A model generated the notes under the pieces. That model saw only the letters and a program-made list of their open reading frames with translations. It had not been told where the DNA came from and searched no databases. Below are positions 32,924 through 40,371 of a DNA stretch of 46,789 bases, piece by piece. This DNA is from VFMC01 sp040380855 (GTDB lineage: Bacteria; Actinomycetota; Acidimicrobiia; Acidimicrobiales; Ilumatobacteraceae). A program made the position numbers and the translations under genes. Location of the stretch: the NCBI GenBank assembly GCA_040380855.1, contig JBEIIG010000026.1, forward strand, positions 1 to 46,789. The letters run 5' to 3'. Each line of letters starts with the position of its first letter. Within the stretch, counting starts at the first letter, position 1.

Positions 32924-32931
32924 GCACAGTC
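32924..32931 (+). promoter_or_regulatory. GCACAGTC motif upstream of fliL
   Basis: A one-mismatch copy of the octamer, 51 bases before the fliL ATG. AACGG stands 12 bases upstream of ACAGTC, as before flhA. Function is inferred. Confidence 0.35.
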
Positions 32932-32982
32932 ATCAGAGACGATCCTCTCATGGACGAGAGGGCATGACTCACGGATGATCCC

Positions 32983-33498
32983 ATGGCCAAGAAGAAGAAG
33001 AGCGCCCCTGCCGAGACCGACGGTGAGGCCGAGGGTGGCAAGAAGTCGAAGAAGAAGCTGATCGTCCTCGTGCTGCTGTGCGCGAGCCTCGCCGGTGCCG
33101 GCTACAAGCTCGGCGGTGGGGGCGCCTCTGCAGAGGGCGTGGCGACGACCACGACGATCGTGCAGCTCGAGGGCTGCAAGGAAGGCACCGACGCAACCGA
33201 CGTCGAGCCCAACGTGGTCGACCTGCCGAAGATGAACCTCAACCTCGCCGACGGCCACTACCTCAGCGTGGCCGTGTCGCTGAACCTCTGCCCGGACGTG
33301 CTGGTCACCCCCGAGGCGCCGATGCAGACGGCACCGGCGAAAGACATCATCGTCTCGACCCTCTCGGGCAGCTCGATGGCCGTGCTGCAGACGCCCGAAG
33401 GCCGCGACGAGGCACGCAAACTGCTGCTGGAACGCCTCTCGGAGGAATACGAGGACATCGTCTACGGACTGTTCTTCGTCGAGTTCGTGATGCAGTGA
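32983..33498 (+). CDS. fliL: flagellar basal body-associated protein FliL
   Basis: Single-pass membrane protein that supports the stator near the rotor. It has 171 residues from ATG 32983. A Lys-rich cytoplasmic start (MAKKKKSAPAE, KKSKKK) leads into a membrane helix at about 26-42 (LIVLVLLCASLAGAGY). The extracytoplasmic FliL domain has VVDLPKMNLNLADGHYLSVAVSL and the C-terminal ERLSEEYEDIVYGLFFVEFVMQ. It lies after motAB and ends 16 bases before a converging gene. Confidence 0.93.
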   Translation: MAKKKKSAPAETDGEAEGGKKSKKKLIVLVLLCASLAGAGYKLGGGGASAEGVATTTTIVQLEGCKEGTDATDVEPNVVDLPKMNLNLADGHYLSVAVSLNLCPDVLVTPEAPMQTAPAKDIIVSTLSGSSMAVLQTPEGRDEARKLLLERLSEEYEDIVYGLFFVEFVMQ

Positions 33499-33514
33499 TT
33501 CGTGATGCCGTGAT

Positions 33515-34738
33515 TCAGGAGTTGAGCAGCTCGCTGCGCACGTTCTCGGCCCACGCAACGCTCTTCGCGTAGTACTCGCGGATCGTCTCTGCCTCGCCCG
33601 GGCGGAGTCGCTCGAGTTCGTCCATGTCGGCTCGTTCGAAGGCGTAGACGATCTCCATCAACTCACCGAGCGGCCCGCTGCCGTGGAGCAGCGCTTCGCG
33701 CACCTCGGCAGGAAGGGGCAAGCCGGTGAGCAACTCTTCCATCGGCGCACCGAACACGGTGTCGATCACCGACAGCAGCCCCGTGGTGAATGCCACGCCC
33801 GACTGGCCGCTGGTCCCGGCGAGCTGACCCGCCATCTGGGCCCGCACTGCCGCGAGGACGATGATCTCGTCGCTGATGGCACGGCTGTTCTTGGCCATGG
33901 TGAGCAGGACGGCGAGCTGGCGCACCTGGACGAACCCGACCATGACGATGGCGTGCCGGATCGACTGCACCCGGCCGTTCAGGCCGAACGAGCTCGAGTT
34001 GACGAGCCGCAAGATGGAATAGGCGAGGCTCGGATCGGCCGAGATGAGACCTTCGATGCGGTCGATGTCGACATCGGGGCGGCTCACTTCGGCCAACAGC
34101 AAGATGGCCGTCGACACGTTGTTCGGGCGGCCCGACCGTTCGAGTGTCTCGGGTTTGGCGAAGAAGTAGCCCTGGAACAGATCGAACCCGAGCTGCATGC
34201 AGTCGGCGTACTTGCTGGTGTCCTCGACCTTCTCGGCCAGCAGGAGCGCTTTCGGGAACATCGATCGTGAACGCTCGACGATGCCCGGCAGATCGGCCGG
34301 CGGGATGGCCAGCACGTCGAGCTTCACCACATCGATGAGCGGGGCGATCTCGGTGAGGCCCTCGCGGTCGAGGTCGACCACGTCGTCGAGCGCGAACCGC
34401 AACCCAGTGGCGTGTGCCGCCCGGATCACCTGCACCATGGCCTCGTCGAGCACGACGCCCTCGAGCACTTCGACGATGGTGCGCCCAGCCGGCAGGATCG
34501 ACAGCAGGCCGGTGTGCAGCAGCCCGCCCGCGGCATTGATGAAACCCAACCGGTCGCCGATGAGTCGATCGAATCCCCACTCCAGCATCGCCGCCTCGAT
34601 GACCCGACGGGTCGCGTCGTCGGGATCGGCGAAGAAGGCCGAGTTGTCGGCGCTGTCGCGATACAGCAACTCGAAGGCGTAGGTACGCCCACGCCGATCG
34701 AGGATCGGTTGCCTGCCCAGGTAGACGTTCGACGTCAT
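33515..34738 (-). CDS. EAL-HDOD signalling protein with degenerate EAL motif
   Basis: 407 residues. I take the ATG at 34738 (MTSNVYLGRQPILD), the standard start of this family; another ATG lies 11 codons upstream. The EAL-like domain spans 1-200, but the catalytic EAL is ELL (23-25), and the second conserved element reads AEKVED rather than AEGVET, so c-di-GMP hydrolysis is unlikely. ALDDVVD, VVKLDVL and LFQGYFFAKP are retained. The HDOD domain follows (about 205-390: SADPSLAYSILRLVNSSSFG and HAIVMVGFVQVRQLAVL). Relatives such as Vibrio CdgJ affect motility. It is divergent from a LuxR-type regulator. Confidence 0.9.
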   Translation of the reverse strand: MTSNVYLGRQPILDRRGRTYAFELLYRDSADNSAFFADPDDATRRVIEAAMLEWGFDRLIGDRLGFINAAGGLLHTGLLSILPAGRTIVEVLEGVVLDEAMVQVIRAAHATGLRFALDDVVDLDREGLTEIAPLIDVVKLDVLAIPPADLPGIVERSRSMFPKALLLAEKVEDTSKYADCMQLGFDLFQGYFFAKPETLERSGRPNNVSTAILLLAEVSRPDVDIDRIEGLISADPSLAYSILRLVNSSSFGLNGRVQSIRHAIVMVGFVQVRQLAVLLTMAKNSRAISDEIIVLAAVRAQMAGQLAGTSGQSGVAFTTGLLSVIDTVFGAPMEELLTGLPLPAEVREALLHGSGPLGELMEIVYAFERADMDELERLRPGEAETIREYYAKSVAWAENVRSELLNS

Positions 34739-34790
34739 GCCGACACCGTACCCGCATGTCGCTGCCGACATGGTGCGCTACCGAGGCTCG

Positions 34791-34796
34791 TATACT
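34791..34796 (+). promoter_or_regulatory. -10 box (TATACT) with likely leaderless start
   Basis: TATACT ends 7 bases before the GTG at 34804, so transcription would begin at or next to the start codon. No ribosome binding site is present. The -35 region is not clear. Confidence 0.5.
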
Positions 34797-34803
34797 CGGC
34801 GCC

Positions 34804-35454
34804 GTGCCAAGCGACGGCGACCGGTTGCGACTGCTGCTCGCCGACGACCAGGTCGTCGCGGTGCGAGGGGCCACGGTGTACCTCGGCGCTCTGGGGTTCG
34901 AGATCTGCGCAACGCTCGACGACCCGCGACGACTGCTGCGCACCTACGAGCAGCACCGGCCCGACGTGGTGGTGATCGAAGCCACCATGGGCGGCCGTGG
35001 CACGGTGTTCGGCGAAGTGGCCACCCTGCTCGGAGCCCATCCCGCCGCGGCGGTGCTGGTGCTCACCTCCGACCTGTCGCCCACGGTGGTCGATGCATCG
35101 ATCGAGCACGGATGCCTCGGTGTCGTGCCGAAGACCTGTTCCGTCGATGCACTCGGTACGGCGGTGCGCACGGTGGCAGCCGGCGAGCGCTATCTGCATC
35201 CGCGGGCCATCACCGCGCTGTTGCAGACCCGGCAAGCGGCCGGCGAACTGCGCAGTCTGCGTCCGCTGAGCAAGCGCGAGATCGCGGTGCTCGGCTGTGC
35301 CGCTGAGGGAATGACGAATGCCGAGATCGCCGACCACCTCGGCATTGCTGCCGAGACGGTGAAGACCCACCTCAGCCGTGTGCAGGAGAAGCTCCATGCT
35401 CGTGACCGAACGCACGCGGTCAGCCGCGCGCTGCGCCTCGGTGTGCTGACCTGA
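34804..35454 (+). CDS. NarL/LuxR-type response regulator with Glu at the phosphorylation site
   Basis: 216 residues from GTG 34804. The receiver domain (about 7-125) keeps the acidic pair Asp14-Asp15, LVLTS and the Lys of VVPKTC. The phosphate-accepting Asp is Glu59 (PDVVVIE), which often mimics the phosphorylated state. The LuxR-type helix-turn-helix is at about 150-210 (LSKREIAVLGCAAEGMTNAE, then ETVKTHLSRVQEKL). No histidine kinase lies beside it. It is transcribed away from the EAL-HDOD gene, and its end overlaps whiB tail to tail by 35 bases. Placement next to the motility genes makes it a candidate flagellar regulator. Confidence 0.9.
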   Translation: MPSDGDRLRLLLADDQVVAVRGATVYLGALGFEICATLDDPRRLLRTYEQHRPDVVVIEATMGGRGTVFGEVATLLGAHPAAAVLVLTSDLSPTVVDASIEHGCLGVVPKTCSVDALGTAVRTVAAGERYLHPRAITALLQTRQAAGELRSLRPLSKREIAVLGCAAEGMTNAEIADHLGIAAETVKTHLSRVQEKLHARDRTHAVSRALRLGVLT

Positions 35455-35755
35455 GCGTGGTCTCGCGCTCGATCTCGGCCACGGCCTGGGCATGGGTCAG
35501 CACCCGCCGACGGCCCGGCGACATCCCACCGAAGTAGCCGCTCACGATCTCGTGCCGATACGCGTGGTCGAGGCAGTCGCGACGTGCCGGGCACTGCTGG
35601 CACAAGGCGACCGTCGACGACGCGATGGTGCGGCCGGCCTCGACGAAGAACAGGTCGAGCTGCTCGAGATCGAGTTCACCACACGCTGCCTGGCGCAGCC
35701 AGGGAAGGTCGGGTGTGTGTTCGATCAGAGCGTCGAGCGAGCGGCCGTTCGGCAT
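35420..35755 (-). CDS. WhiB-family iron-sulfur transcription regulator
   Basis: Actinobacteria-specific 4Fe-4S regulator that works with sigma factors. It has 111 residues from the ATG at 35755, with GGAGGG upstream on the minus strand; an earlier GTG adds 16 non-family residues. Cluster ligands are Cys25, Cys52, Cys55 and Cys61 (ALCQQCPARRDC). The turn after them reads SGYFGGMSP in place of the usual GVWGG. A basic RRR segment and a helical tail follow. The family matters for taxonomy; its target is unknown, but the setting suggests flagellar or sigma control. Confidence 0.92.
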   Translation of the reverse strand: MPNGRSLDALIEHTPDLPWLRQAACGELDLEQLDLFFVEAGRTIASSTVALCQQCPARRDCLDHAYRHEIVSGYFGGMSPGRRRVLTHAQAVAEIERETTLRSAHRGAARG

Positions 35756-35863
35756 CGGAATCCCTCCAGGTACGGCGCCCCGCGGCGCCGATCGGTTGAC
35801 CACAACGACAGTCCGTGGACGGCCGTGAAGCGCAAGCGAAAATCTGGTGGGCCGTCTCGCAGG

Positions 35864-36379
35864 TCAGGCGACCGAGTCGAGCGATGCCGCCATGCACAAC
35901 TCGGCGGCCGCACGGCGCGGCGAGCGGCCGGTACGCCGGGCCCACAGGCTGACCGTGGCAGTGAGCAACGCTGCGGCACCCGCCAGCAACTCGGTGTCGG
36001 TTGCCATCGAGCGGGCGCTGTCGATCTCGGCGACGACCAGGCCGTGGTCGCGGCGCCTGACAGCGTCGAGGCGCCAGGCAGCAGCCTCCACAGCGCCCGG
36101 GGCCGCGAGGTCGTAATGGCGTGCCAGGGCGAGCAGATCGGCGGCGAGATGGCGCCCGTCGTCGGGTGACAGGGCACCGCAGTCGTCGATCGTGGCGTCG
36201 AGTCGGTCGAGCGTGACGAACGCGATCGTGGTCAGCATCTCGTGGATGTTGTCGAACGATTCACGGATGTCGGCCAGCAGCACCTCGACGCCCACCTGGT
36301 CGTCGCGGACGACGGCGGCGACCAAGCCGTACAGCGAGACGAGTGCATCGCGGATCTGGACATTGCGGGCATCGAACAC
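35864..36379 (-). CDS. unrecognised helical protein
   Basis: 171 residues from GTG at 36379; no good ribosome binding site is seen and the start is uncertain. The sequence is mostly amphipathic helix: NVQIRDALVSLYGLVAAVVR, then VGVEVLLADIRESFDNIHEM and LAADLLALARHYDL. There is no membrane segment and no signal. I recognise no family. It is the last of three same-strand unknown genes between whiB and the sigma factor gene; the gap to the upstream gene is 73 bases. Codon use matches its neighbours, so the gene looks genuine. Confidence 0.6.
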   Translation of the reverse strand: MFDARNVQIRDALVSLYGLVAAVVRDDQVGVEVLLADIRESFDNIHEMLTTIAFVTLDRLDATIDDCGALSPDDGRHLAADLLALARHYDLAAPGAVEAAAWRLDAVRRRDHGLVVAEIDSARSMATDTELLAGAAALLTATVSLWARRTGRSPRRAAAELCMAASLDSVA

Positions 36380-36452
36380 GGATCGAACCGTCCGGTCGGC
36401 GACCGGCTCGTGCCAGGTCTTGCCGGGTGATTTCCGGTGGCCGTCGACCGAT

Positions 36453-37376
36453 TCAGACCAGAGGCGGTTGGCTCGTCACGGTGATCTCGGTCTCGCGGGC
36501 CCGAGCGAGGTCGATCGCCGACGCCCACCCGGCGAACCACTCGGCCCACACGGCGGCGATGGGGATGTCGTGCAGGTGCCAGCGGAGCGAATGGGGCACC
36601 AACCAGGCGAGCGGTCGGGCCTCGGCTGCAGCCAGGGTGTGCACGTTGCCGCCTCGGTCGGTCAGCACCACCGGGTCGTTGCGGAGATCGGCTGCCACGA
36701 TGTCGGCGATCACGTCGGCGATGCCCGGATCGGTGGCGTCGGGCACCGCAGGGTCGGGCTCGGCAGTCGTGCCGTGGAGCACCACCAGGCCGTCGTCGCG
36801 CCGCAGCAGCACCGCGGTGGCCGGGGTGGCGGCCAGGATCATCCGGCGCTCGGGCCGTACCCAGGTGCGCACGAGCCCGGCAGGATGGTCGGGATCGGCC
36901 ATGTCGTCGACGATGCCGGTACCGGTTCGATCGTCGACCGACAGCGCGAGCCGCACCAACTCGAGTTCGTCCGCCAGCGCCGATGCCTGGTCGAGGGAGA
37001 CGATGATGCCCTGTTCGTGTTCGTCGACGATGCGGCGCACGATCTGCCGGACGACAGCGACCAGTTCGGGGTCGAGTTCGGCGACATACCGATCGAGAGC
37101 GATCACGTTGGTGATCGGCCCGAGCCGCCACGACCGCCGCCACGACTGCCGCCAGGCCCAGTACTCGAGCGCCGTGCTGTGCCGCTCGACATCGGCGGTC
37201 GAGAGTGCCCAGTCGGCGAGGCTGCCGTCGGGTCGGTGCCGCGGTATGAGCACGTCGCGGAGTGCTGCCAGCGGGATATCGGGTGTCGGGGCGATGTCGA
37301 CGCTCGCGACCAGTTCGGGGGGAGGCAGGGTGAGCCAGCCCGATGCGCCGTGGTGCCCCGATCGATCGCCGGTCAT
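36453..37376 (-). CDS. unrecognised 307-residue protein
   Basis: 307 residues from the ATG at 37376. The first half is helical with an aromatic/basic patch (ALEYWAWRQSWRRSWRLGP) followed by VAVVRQIVRRIVDEHEQGI. The second half looks alpha/beta (RMILAATPATAVLLRRDDGLVV, then DPVVLTDRGGNVHTL) and ends with a Trp-rich stretch (LVPHSLRWHLHD, AVWAEWFAGW). There is no signal or membrane segment. I recognise no family. A hairpin lies in the 127-base gap upstream, so it probably has its own promoter there. Confidence 0.65.
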   Translation of the reverse strand: MTGDRSGHHGASGWLTLPPPELVASVDIAPTPDIPLAALRDVLIPRHRPDGSLADWALSTADVERHSTALEYWAWRQSWRRSWRLGPITNVIALDRYVAELDPELVAVVRQIVRRIVDEHEQGIIVSLDQASALADELELVRLALSVDDRTGTGIVDDMADPDHPAGLVRTWVRPERRMILAATPATAVLLRRDDGLVVLHGTTAEPDPAVPDATDPGIADVIADIVAADLRNDPVVLTDRGGNVHTLAAAEARPLAWLVPHSLRWHLHDIPIAAVWAEWFAGWASAIDLARARETEITVTSQPPLV

Positions 37377-37413
37377 CGGTGCTCACGAACCGCGCGCATG
37401 GCGAGATGGTACG

Positions 37414-37450
37414 CGACGACGGAGCGCCCGCAGCGGGCGCTCCGTCGTCG
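37414..37450. terminator. long perfect hairpin, likely terminator of the 37504-38268 gene
   Basis: Arms 37414-37430 and 37434-37450 form a perfect 17-bp stem with a 3-base loop, 54 bases downstream of the gene ending at 37504 on the minus strand. There is no T tract. Confidence 0.75.
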
Positions 37451-37503
37451 AGGCAGCGTGGAAGAGGGGGCCGAGGCCCGGAGACGGTGGGTCGAGCCGG
37501 CGC

Positions 37504-38268
37504 TCAACTCACCCGTCGTGCGGCAGTGATGTCTTCGCCGAGGAGGGCGGCGAGCCGCAGCGGCACGAGCGTTCCCACGCGTGGTGGCAGGAAGGTCTCG
37601 AGGCTCCAGGCTCCGTGACCGTAGACGTCGTACAGCAGGGTGCCGAGTTCGCGGATGCGATCGGGGTCGTCGGCGCCCTGCGCCACGCGGTCCTCCAGCA
37701 GCAGCACGCGCCGCGCTGTGCGGTTGATCTGGTCGACGCACTTGGCCAGCTCGCCAGCGAAGCGGTCGGCGTCGTCGACGAACATCGACAGCTGGGTCAC
37801 GATGGCCGGCAGCAGTTGCGCGGCGAGCACGGCGTGGTACTCCATGGATCGAGGTGAGCCGTCGTGCTCGATCGCCCGCCAGGCAGCCTCGGCCTCGGCG
37901 CGGCGACGTTCGAGTTCGATGTAGGCGGCGAGGAGGCGGGTGGGCCGTACGCCCGGTGCCTGTACCCGGATCTCGGGCAGGGTCAGTCCGCAGCGCAGAG
38001 CGGTCATCAGCACGGTGACGTCGCGGCGCTCGAACTCGAGCCCGTCGAGCTCGAGCCCGTCGGCACCCACGACGATGGTGAGTTCACGCACCAGGTCGGT
38101 CTCTTCGTGGCGAGAGCACGGCGACTGACGGCCTGCCCAGGGATTGCACACCTCGGCGAGGCGCTTGGGCGGCGCACCGCTCTGTGTTCGGGTCTTTGCC
38201 GAAGCAGACCCTGTGGCGACCGACTGCCGAGTGCGGTCCTCCACGTCTTCATATGACCGAGTGGCCAT
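37504..38268 (-). CDS. unrecognised 254-residue protein
   Basis: 254 residues from the ATG at 38268, with GGAGGAG placed well upstream on the minus strand. The N-terminal 50 residues are Ser/Thr/Arg-rich with two Cys (EVCNPW, QSPCSR). A strand-rich part (RELTIVVGADGLELDGLEFE) leads into long helices (LLAAYIELERRRAEAEAAWR, then FAGELAKCVDQINRTARRVL). No membrane segment is seen. I recognise no family. It is the first minus-strand gene after the sigma factor but is separated from it by 237 bases and a hairpin, so it is a separate unit. Confidence 0.7.
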   Translation of the reverse strand: MATRSYEDVEDRTRQSVATGSASAKTRTQSGAPPKRLAEVCNPWAGRQSPCSRHEETDLVRELTIVVGADGLELDGLEFERRDVTVLMTALRCGLTLPEIRVQAPGVRPTRLLAAYIELERRRAEAEAAWRAIEHDGSPRSMEYHAVLAAQLLPAIVTQLSMFVDDADRFAGELAKCVDQINRTARRVLLLEDRVAQGADDPDRIRELGTLLYDVYGHGAWSLETFLPPRVGTLVPLRLAALLGEDITAARRVS

Positions 38269-38455
38269 GACTCCTCCGTGATGCTGCTGCCAGGTCTCTC
38301 CATCCGTGGAAAGACATGGAGGAAATCGTCCGGATCGGTCGCGACCGGGGCACCAGGCTCGAGGGCGATCGGGGAGTGATCTCGCCGCGGAGTCGGGGGA
38401 TGGCGGTCGTCACCCGTCACCCCCGTTACCCACTGCCCGTATCGGGGCCCAGACG

Positions 38456-38490
38456 CGCCACGGCCGCCGGGTGCACCGGCGGCCGTGGCG
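38456..38490. terminator. hairpin terminator after the sigma factor gene
   Basis: Arms 38456-38470 and 38476-38490 form a perfect 15-bp stem with a 5-base loop. It starts 15 bases past the sigma factor stop on the minus strand. Confidence 0.75.
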
Positions 38491-38505
38491 TGGAGCGATC
38501 GGATG

Positions 38506-39390
38506 TCAGGAGCGGCCGTGGGCGTGGATCTTGCGCAGCACCATCGGGTGCTGGATCTTGGCGATGGCCTTGGCCTCGATCTGGCGGATGGCCTCACGCG
38601 ACAGCCCGAGGGTCTCGCCGATCCCGGCCAGCTTCTCGGGCGGCTCGCCGTCGAGGCCGAAGCGGCGCACGATCACGAACAGTTCGCGGGGGTCGAGTGC
38701 GGCCAGCCCGTAGGTGCGCAGTGCCGACAGCATCATGCTCGACACGACCACCGACTCGGGACCGGGGTTGGCGGTCTCGATCGTGTCGCCGAGCGTGCTG
38801 TCGTTGTCGTCGCCGGCCGACTGGTCGACCGATTCGAAGCGGGGCGGGGTGATGACACGACGCACCTGGTCGACGGTGGCACCGACGACGGCTGCCACTT
38901 CGGCGTACGACGGCGTGTAGTGGGTGTCGTCACCCTGCAGGTGGCGGAATGCCCGCAGGATCTCGGGACGACGCTCGAAATCGCCGAGGTTCACGTTCGG
39001 GTGGTCGGCGTCGCGCACCGCCCGCAGCACCTCACGCTGGATCGGCTTGAAGGCCCACTGGCCGAAGCGGCCCTGGCTCGGGTCGAAGCTGTCGATCGCC
39101 CGCATCAGGCCGAGCAGGCCGGCGGCCTCGAAGTCGGCCGAGTCCTCACGGGTGGAGTTCGAGGTGAACCGCTTGCAGTACGAGCGCACCAGACCGAGGT
39201 TGAACTTCACGATCTCGGCGGTCACATCGTCGATCGAACGACGGATGCGGGCCGTGCGCCGTGCGTCGGCATTCTCCTGCTCGAGTTCGGCGAGCTGGGT
39301 CAGCAGCGCCTTGCGCCGCTCGAAGAGCTCTGAGTTGCCGTCGACGTACTCGTCGGCGCCTCGGGTTGTGGGAATCTCGGTGACCGCCAT
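38506..39390 (-). CDS. sigma-70 family RNA polymerase sigma factor
   Basis: 294 residues from the ATG at 39390, with GCAGGAGAAC upstream on the minus strand. Region 2 is at about 55-130 (IVKFNLGLVRSYCKRF, then GLLGLMRAIDSFDPSQGRFGQWAFKPIQ); a region 3-like helix set follows. Region 4 is RpoD-like (PRELFVIVRRFGLDGEPPEK, then SREAIRQIEAKAIAKIQHP). The -10-reading segment (FGQWAFKPIQREV) differs from housekeeping sigma (FSTYATWWIRQAI), so it is an alternative factor. Its place beside the flagellar cluster and the absence of another sigma here make it the best candidate for a flagellar sigma factor, but this is inference. The upstream region has an inverted repeat and GCCATC repeats. Confidence 0.92.
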   Translation of the reverse strand: MAVTEIPTTRGADEYVDGNSELFERRKALLTQLAELEQENADARRTARIRRSIDDVTAEIVKFNLGLVRSYCKRFTSNSTREDSADFEAAGLLGLMRAIDSFDPSQGRFGQWAFKPIQREVLRAVRDADHPNVNLGDFERRPEILRAFRHLQGDDTHYTPSYAEVAAVVGATVDQVRRVITPPRFESVDQSAGDDNDSTLGDTIETANPGPESVVVSSMMLSALRTYGLAALDPRELFVIVRRFGLDGEPPEKLAGIGETLGLSREAIRQIEAKAIAKIQHPMVLRKIHAHGRS

Positions 39391-39428
39391 CAGTGTTCTC
39401 CTGCCATCGGTGTCCTGGTCGGACGCTT

Positions 39429-39458
39429 ACCGGTGTCCCGCCATCAGGTGACACCGGT
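39429..39458. promoter_or_regulatory. inverted repeat ACCGGTGTC-N12-GACACCGGT, candidate operator
   Basis: Perfect 9-bp arms 39429-39437 and 39450-39458 separated by 12 bases, lying 39-68 bases upstream of the sigma factor ATG. A partial half-site, CGGTGTCC, lies near 39408. GCCATC(A/G)G recurs four times through 39387-39472. The arrangement suggests binding of a dimeric regulator; none is identified. Confidence 0.5.
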
Positions 39459-39687
39459 ACTTCTGCCATCGGGGGCTCCCGACGACTGGGACAGCATGCT
39501 GGAGTGGCTCACTCGGGGGAAGTTCCTGGTGAGTCATTTGGGATGTGCCGGAGAGAGGCTACTGCTATCCCTCTAATGGGGGACACAGGTCTGATGCATC
39601 GACTACGAAGAGCACCACTGTGCTCACACTCAGTGAGAGTGTCCGGACATGGTTGCTCAGATGCCAGGAGGGTGGACCATTTTCCCC

Positions 39688-40323
39688 ATGAACGCCGCAG
39701 ACCGTCTCCCCATCGTGGTCGTCCAGCAGCACAGCGTGCTGCGTGAGGCGCTGCAGCTGCGCCTCGATGCCGAGGCCGACTTCGATGTGGTGGCGAGCAC
39801 CGCCACCGTGGGTGAAGCTGCAAGCGCACTGGCCGAGTCGCCCAGCGCCGTCGTGCTCGTCGACGAACCGTCGGGGCCCGAAGCCTGCCGAGCCTTCATG
39901 AACGATCTGCGGGCCCTGTCGCCCTTCGCCCGTGCGGTGATGCTGGTGAACGGCCGCAACCTGTCGATGGTGTCGGCTGCGGTGAACGCCGGCGTGGTCG
40001 GTGTGCTGTGCAGCGACACCCCCACTGCGGCGCTCGCCCATTCGTTGCGCACGGTGGCGAGCGGCGCCAGCGTGCTCGACGAGCAGGCGCTCGCCATGCT
40101 CGCCACCTCGTGGCGCGATGTGGAGCAGCCCACGCTGTCGATGCGCGAACTCGAGGTGCTCACCCTGCTGGCATCGGGCTCGAGCAACGCCGAGATCGCC
40201 AGCCAGCTGTACGTGTCGACCGAGACGATCAAGACCCACGTCGCCCATCTGCTGCGCAAGCTCGACGTGCCCAACCGCGCCCAGGCCGTGCGCAAAGCCG
40301 AACGGATGGGTCTGCTCGTCTGA
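39688..40323 (+). CDS. NarL/LuxR-type regulator with degenerate receiver domain
   Basis: 211 residues from ATG 39688. AGGAGG at 39666 is 16 bases away and better placed for an ATT codon at 39679, so the start is not settled; ATG 39649 is also in frame. The receiver domain (about 7-125) keeps Asp59 (VVLVDE), but the metal-binding acidic pair is Gln13-Gln14 and the usual Lys is missing (VLCSDT), so normal phosphorylation is unlikely. The LuxR-type helix-turn-helix is at about 148-208 (LSMRELEVLTLLASGSSNAE, then ETIKTHVAHLLRKLDV). It is divergent from the sigma factor gene with a 297-base shared regulatory region. Confidence 0.88.
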   Translation: MNAADRLPIVVVQQHSVLREALQLRLDAEADFDVVASTATVGEAASALAESPSAVVLVDEPSGPEACRAFMNDLRALSPFARAVMLVNGRNLSMVSAAVNAGVVGVLCSDTPTAALAHSLRTVASGASVLDEQALAMLATSWRDVEQPTLSMRELEVLTLLASGSSNAEIASQLYVSTETIKTHVAHLLRKLDVPNRAQAVRKAERMGLLV

Positions 40324-40371
40324 CCGGCGGCCGAGGCGCGTGCGCGTCGCCCGCGATGCCACACTGGGGCC

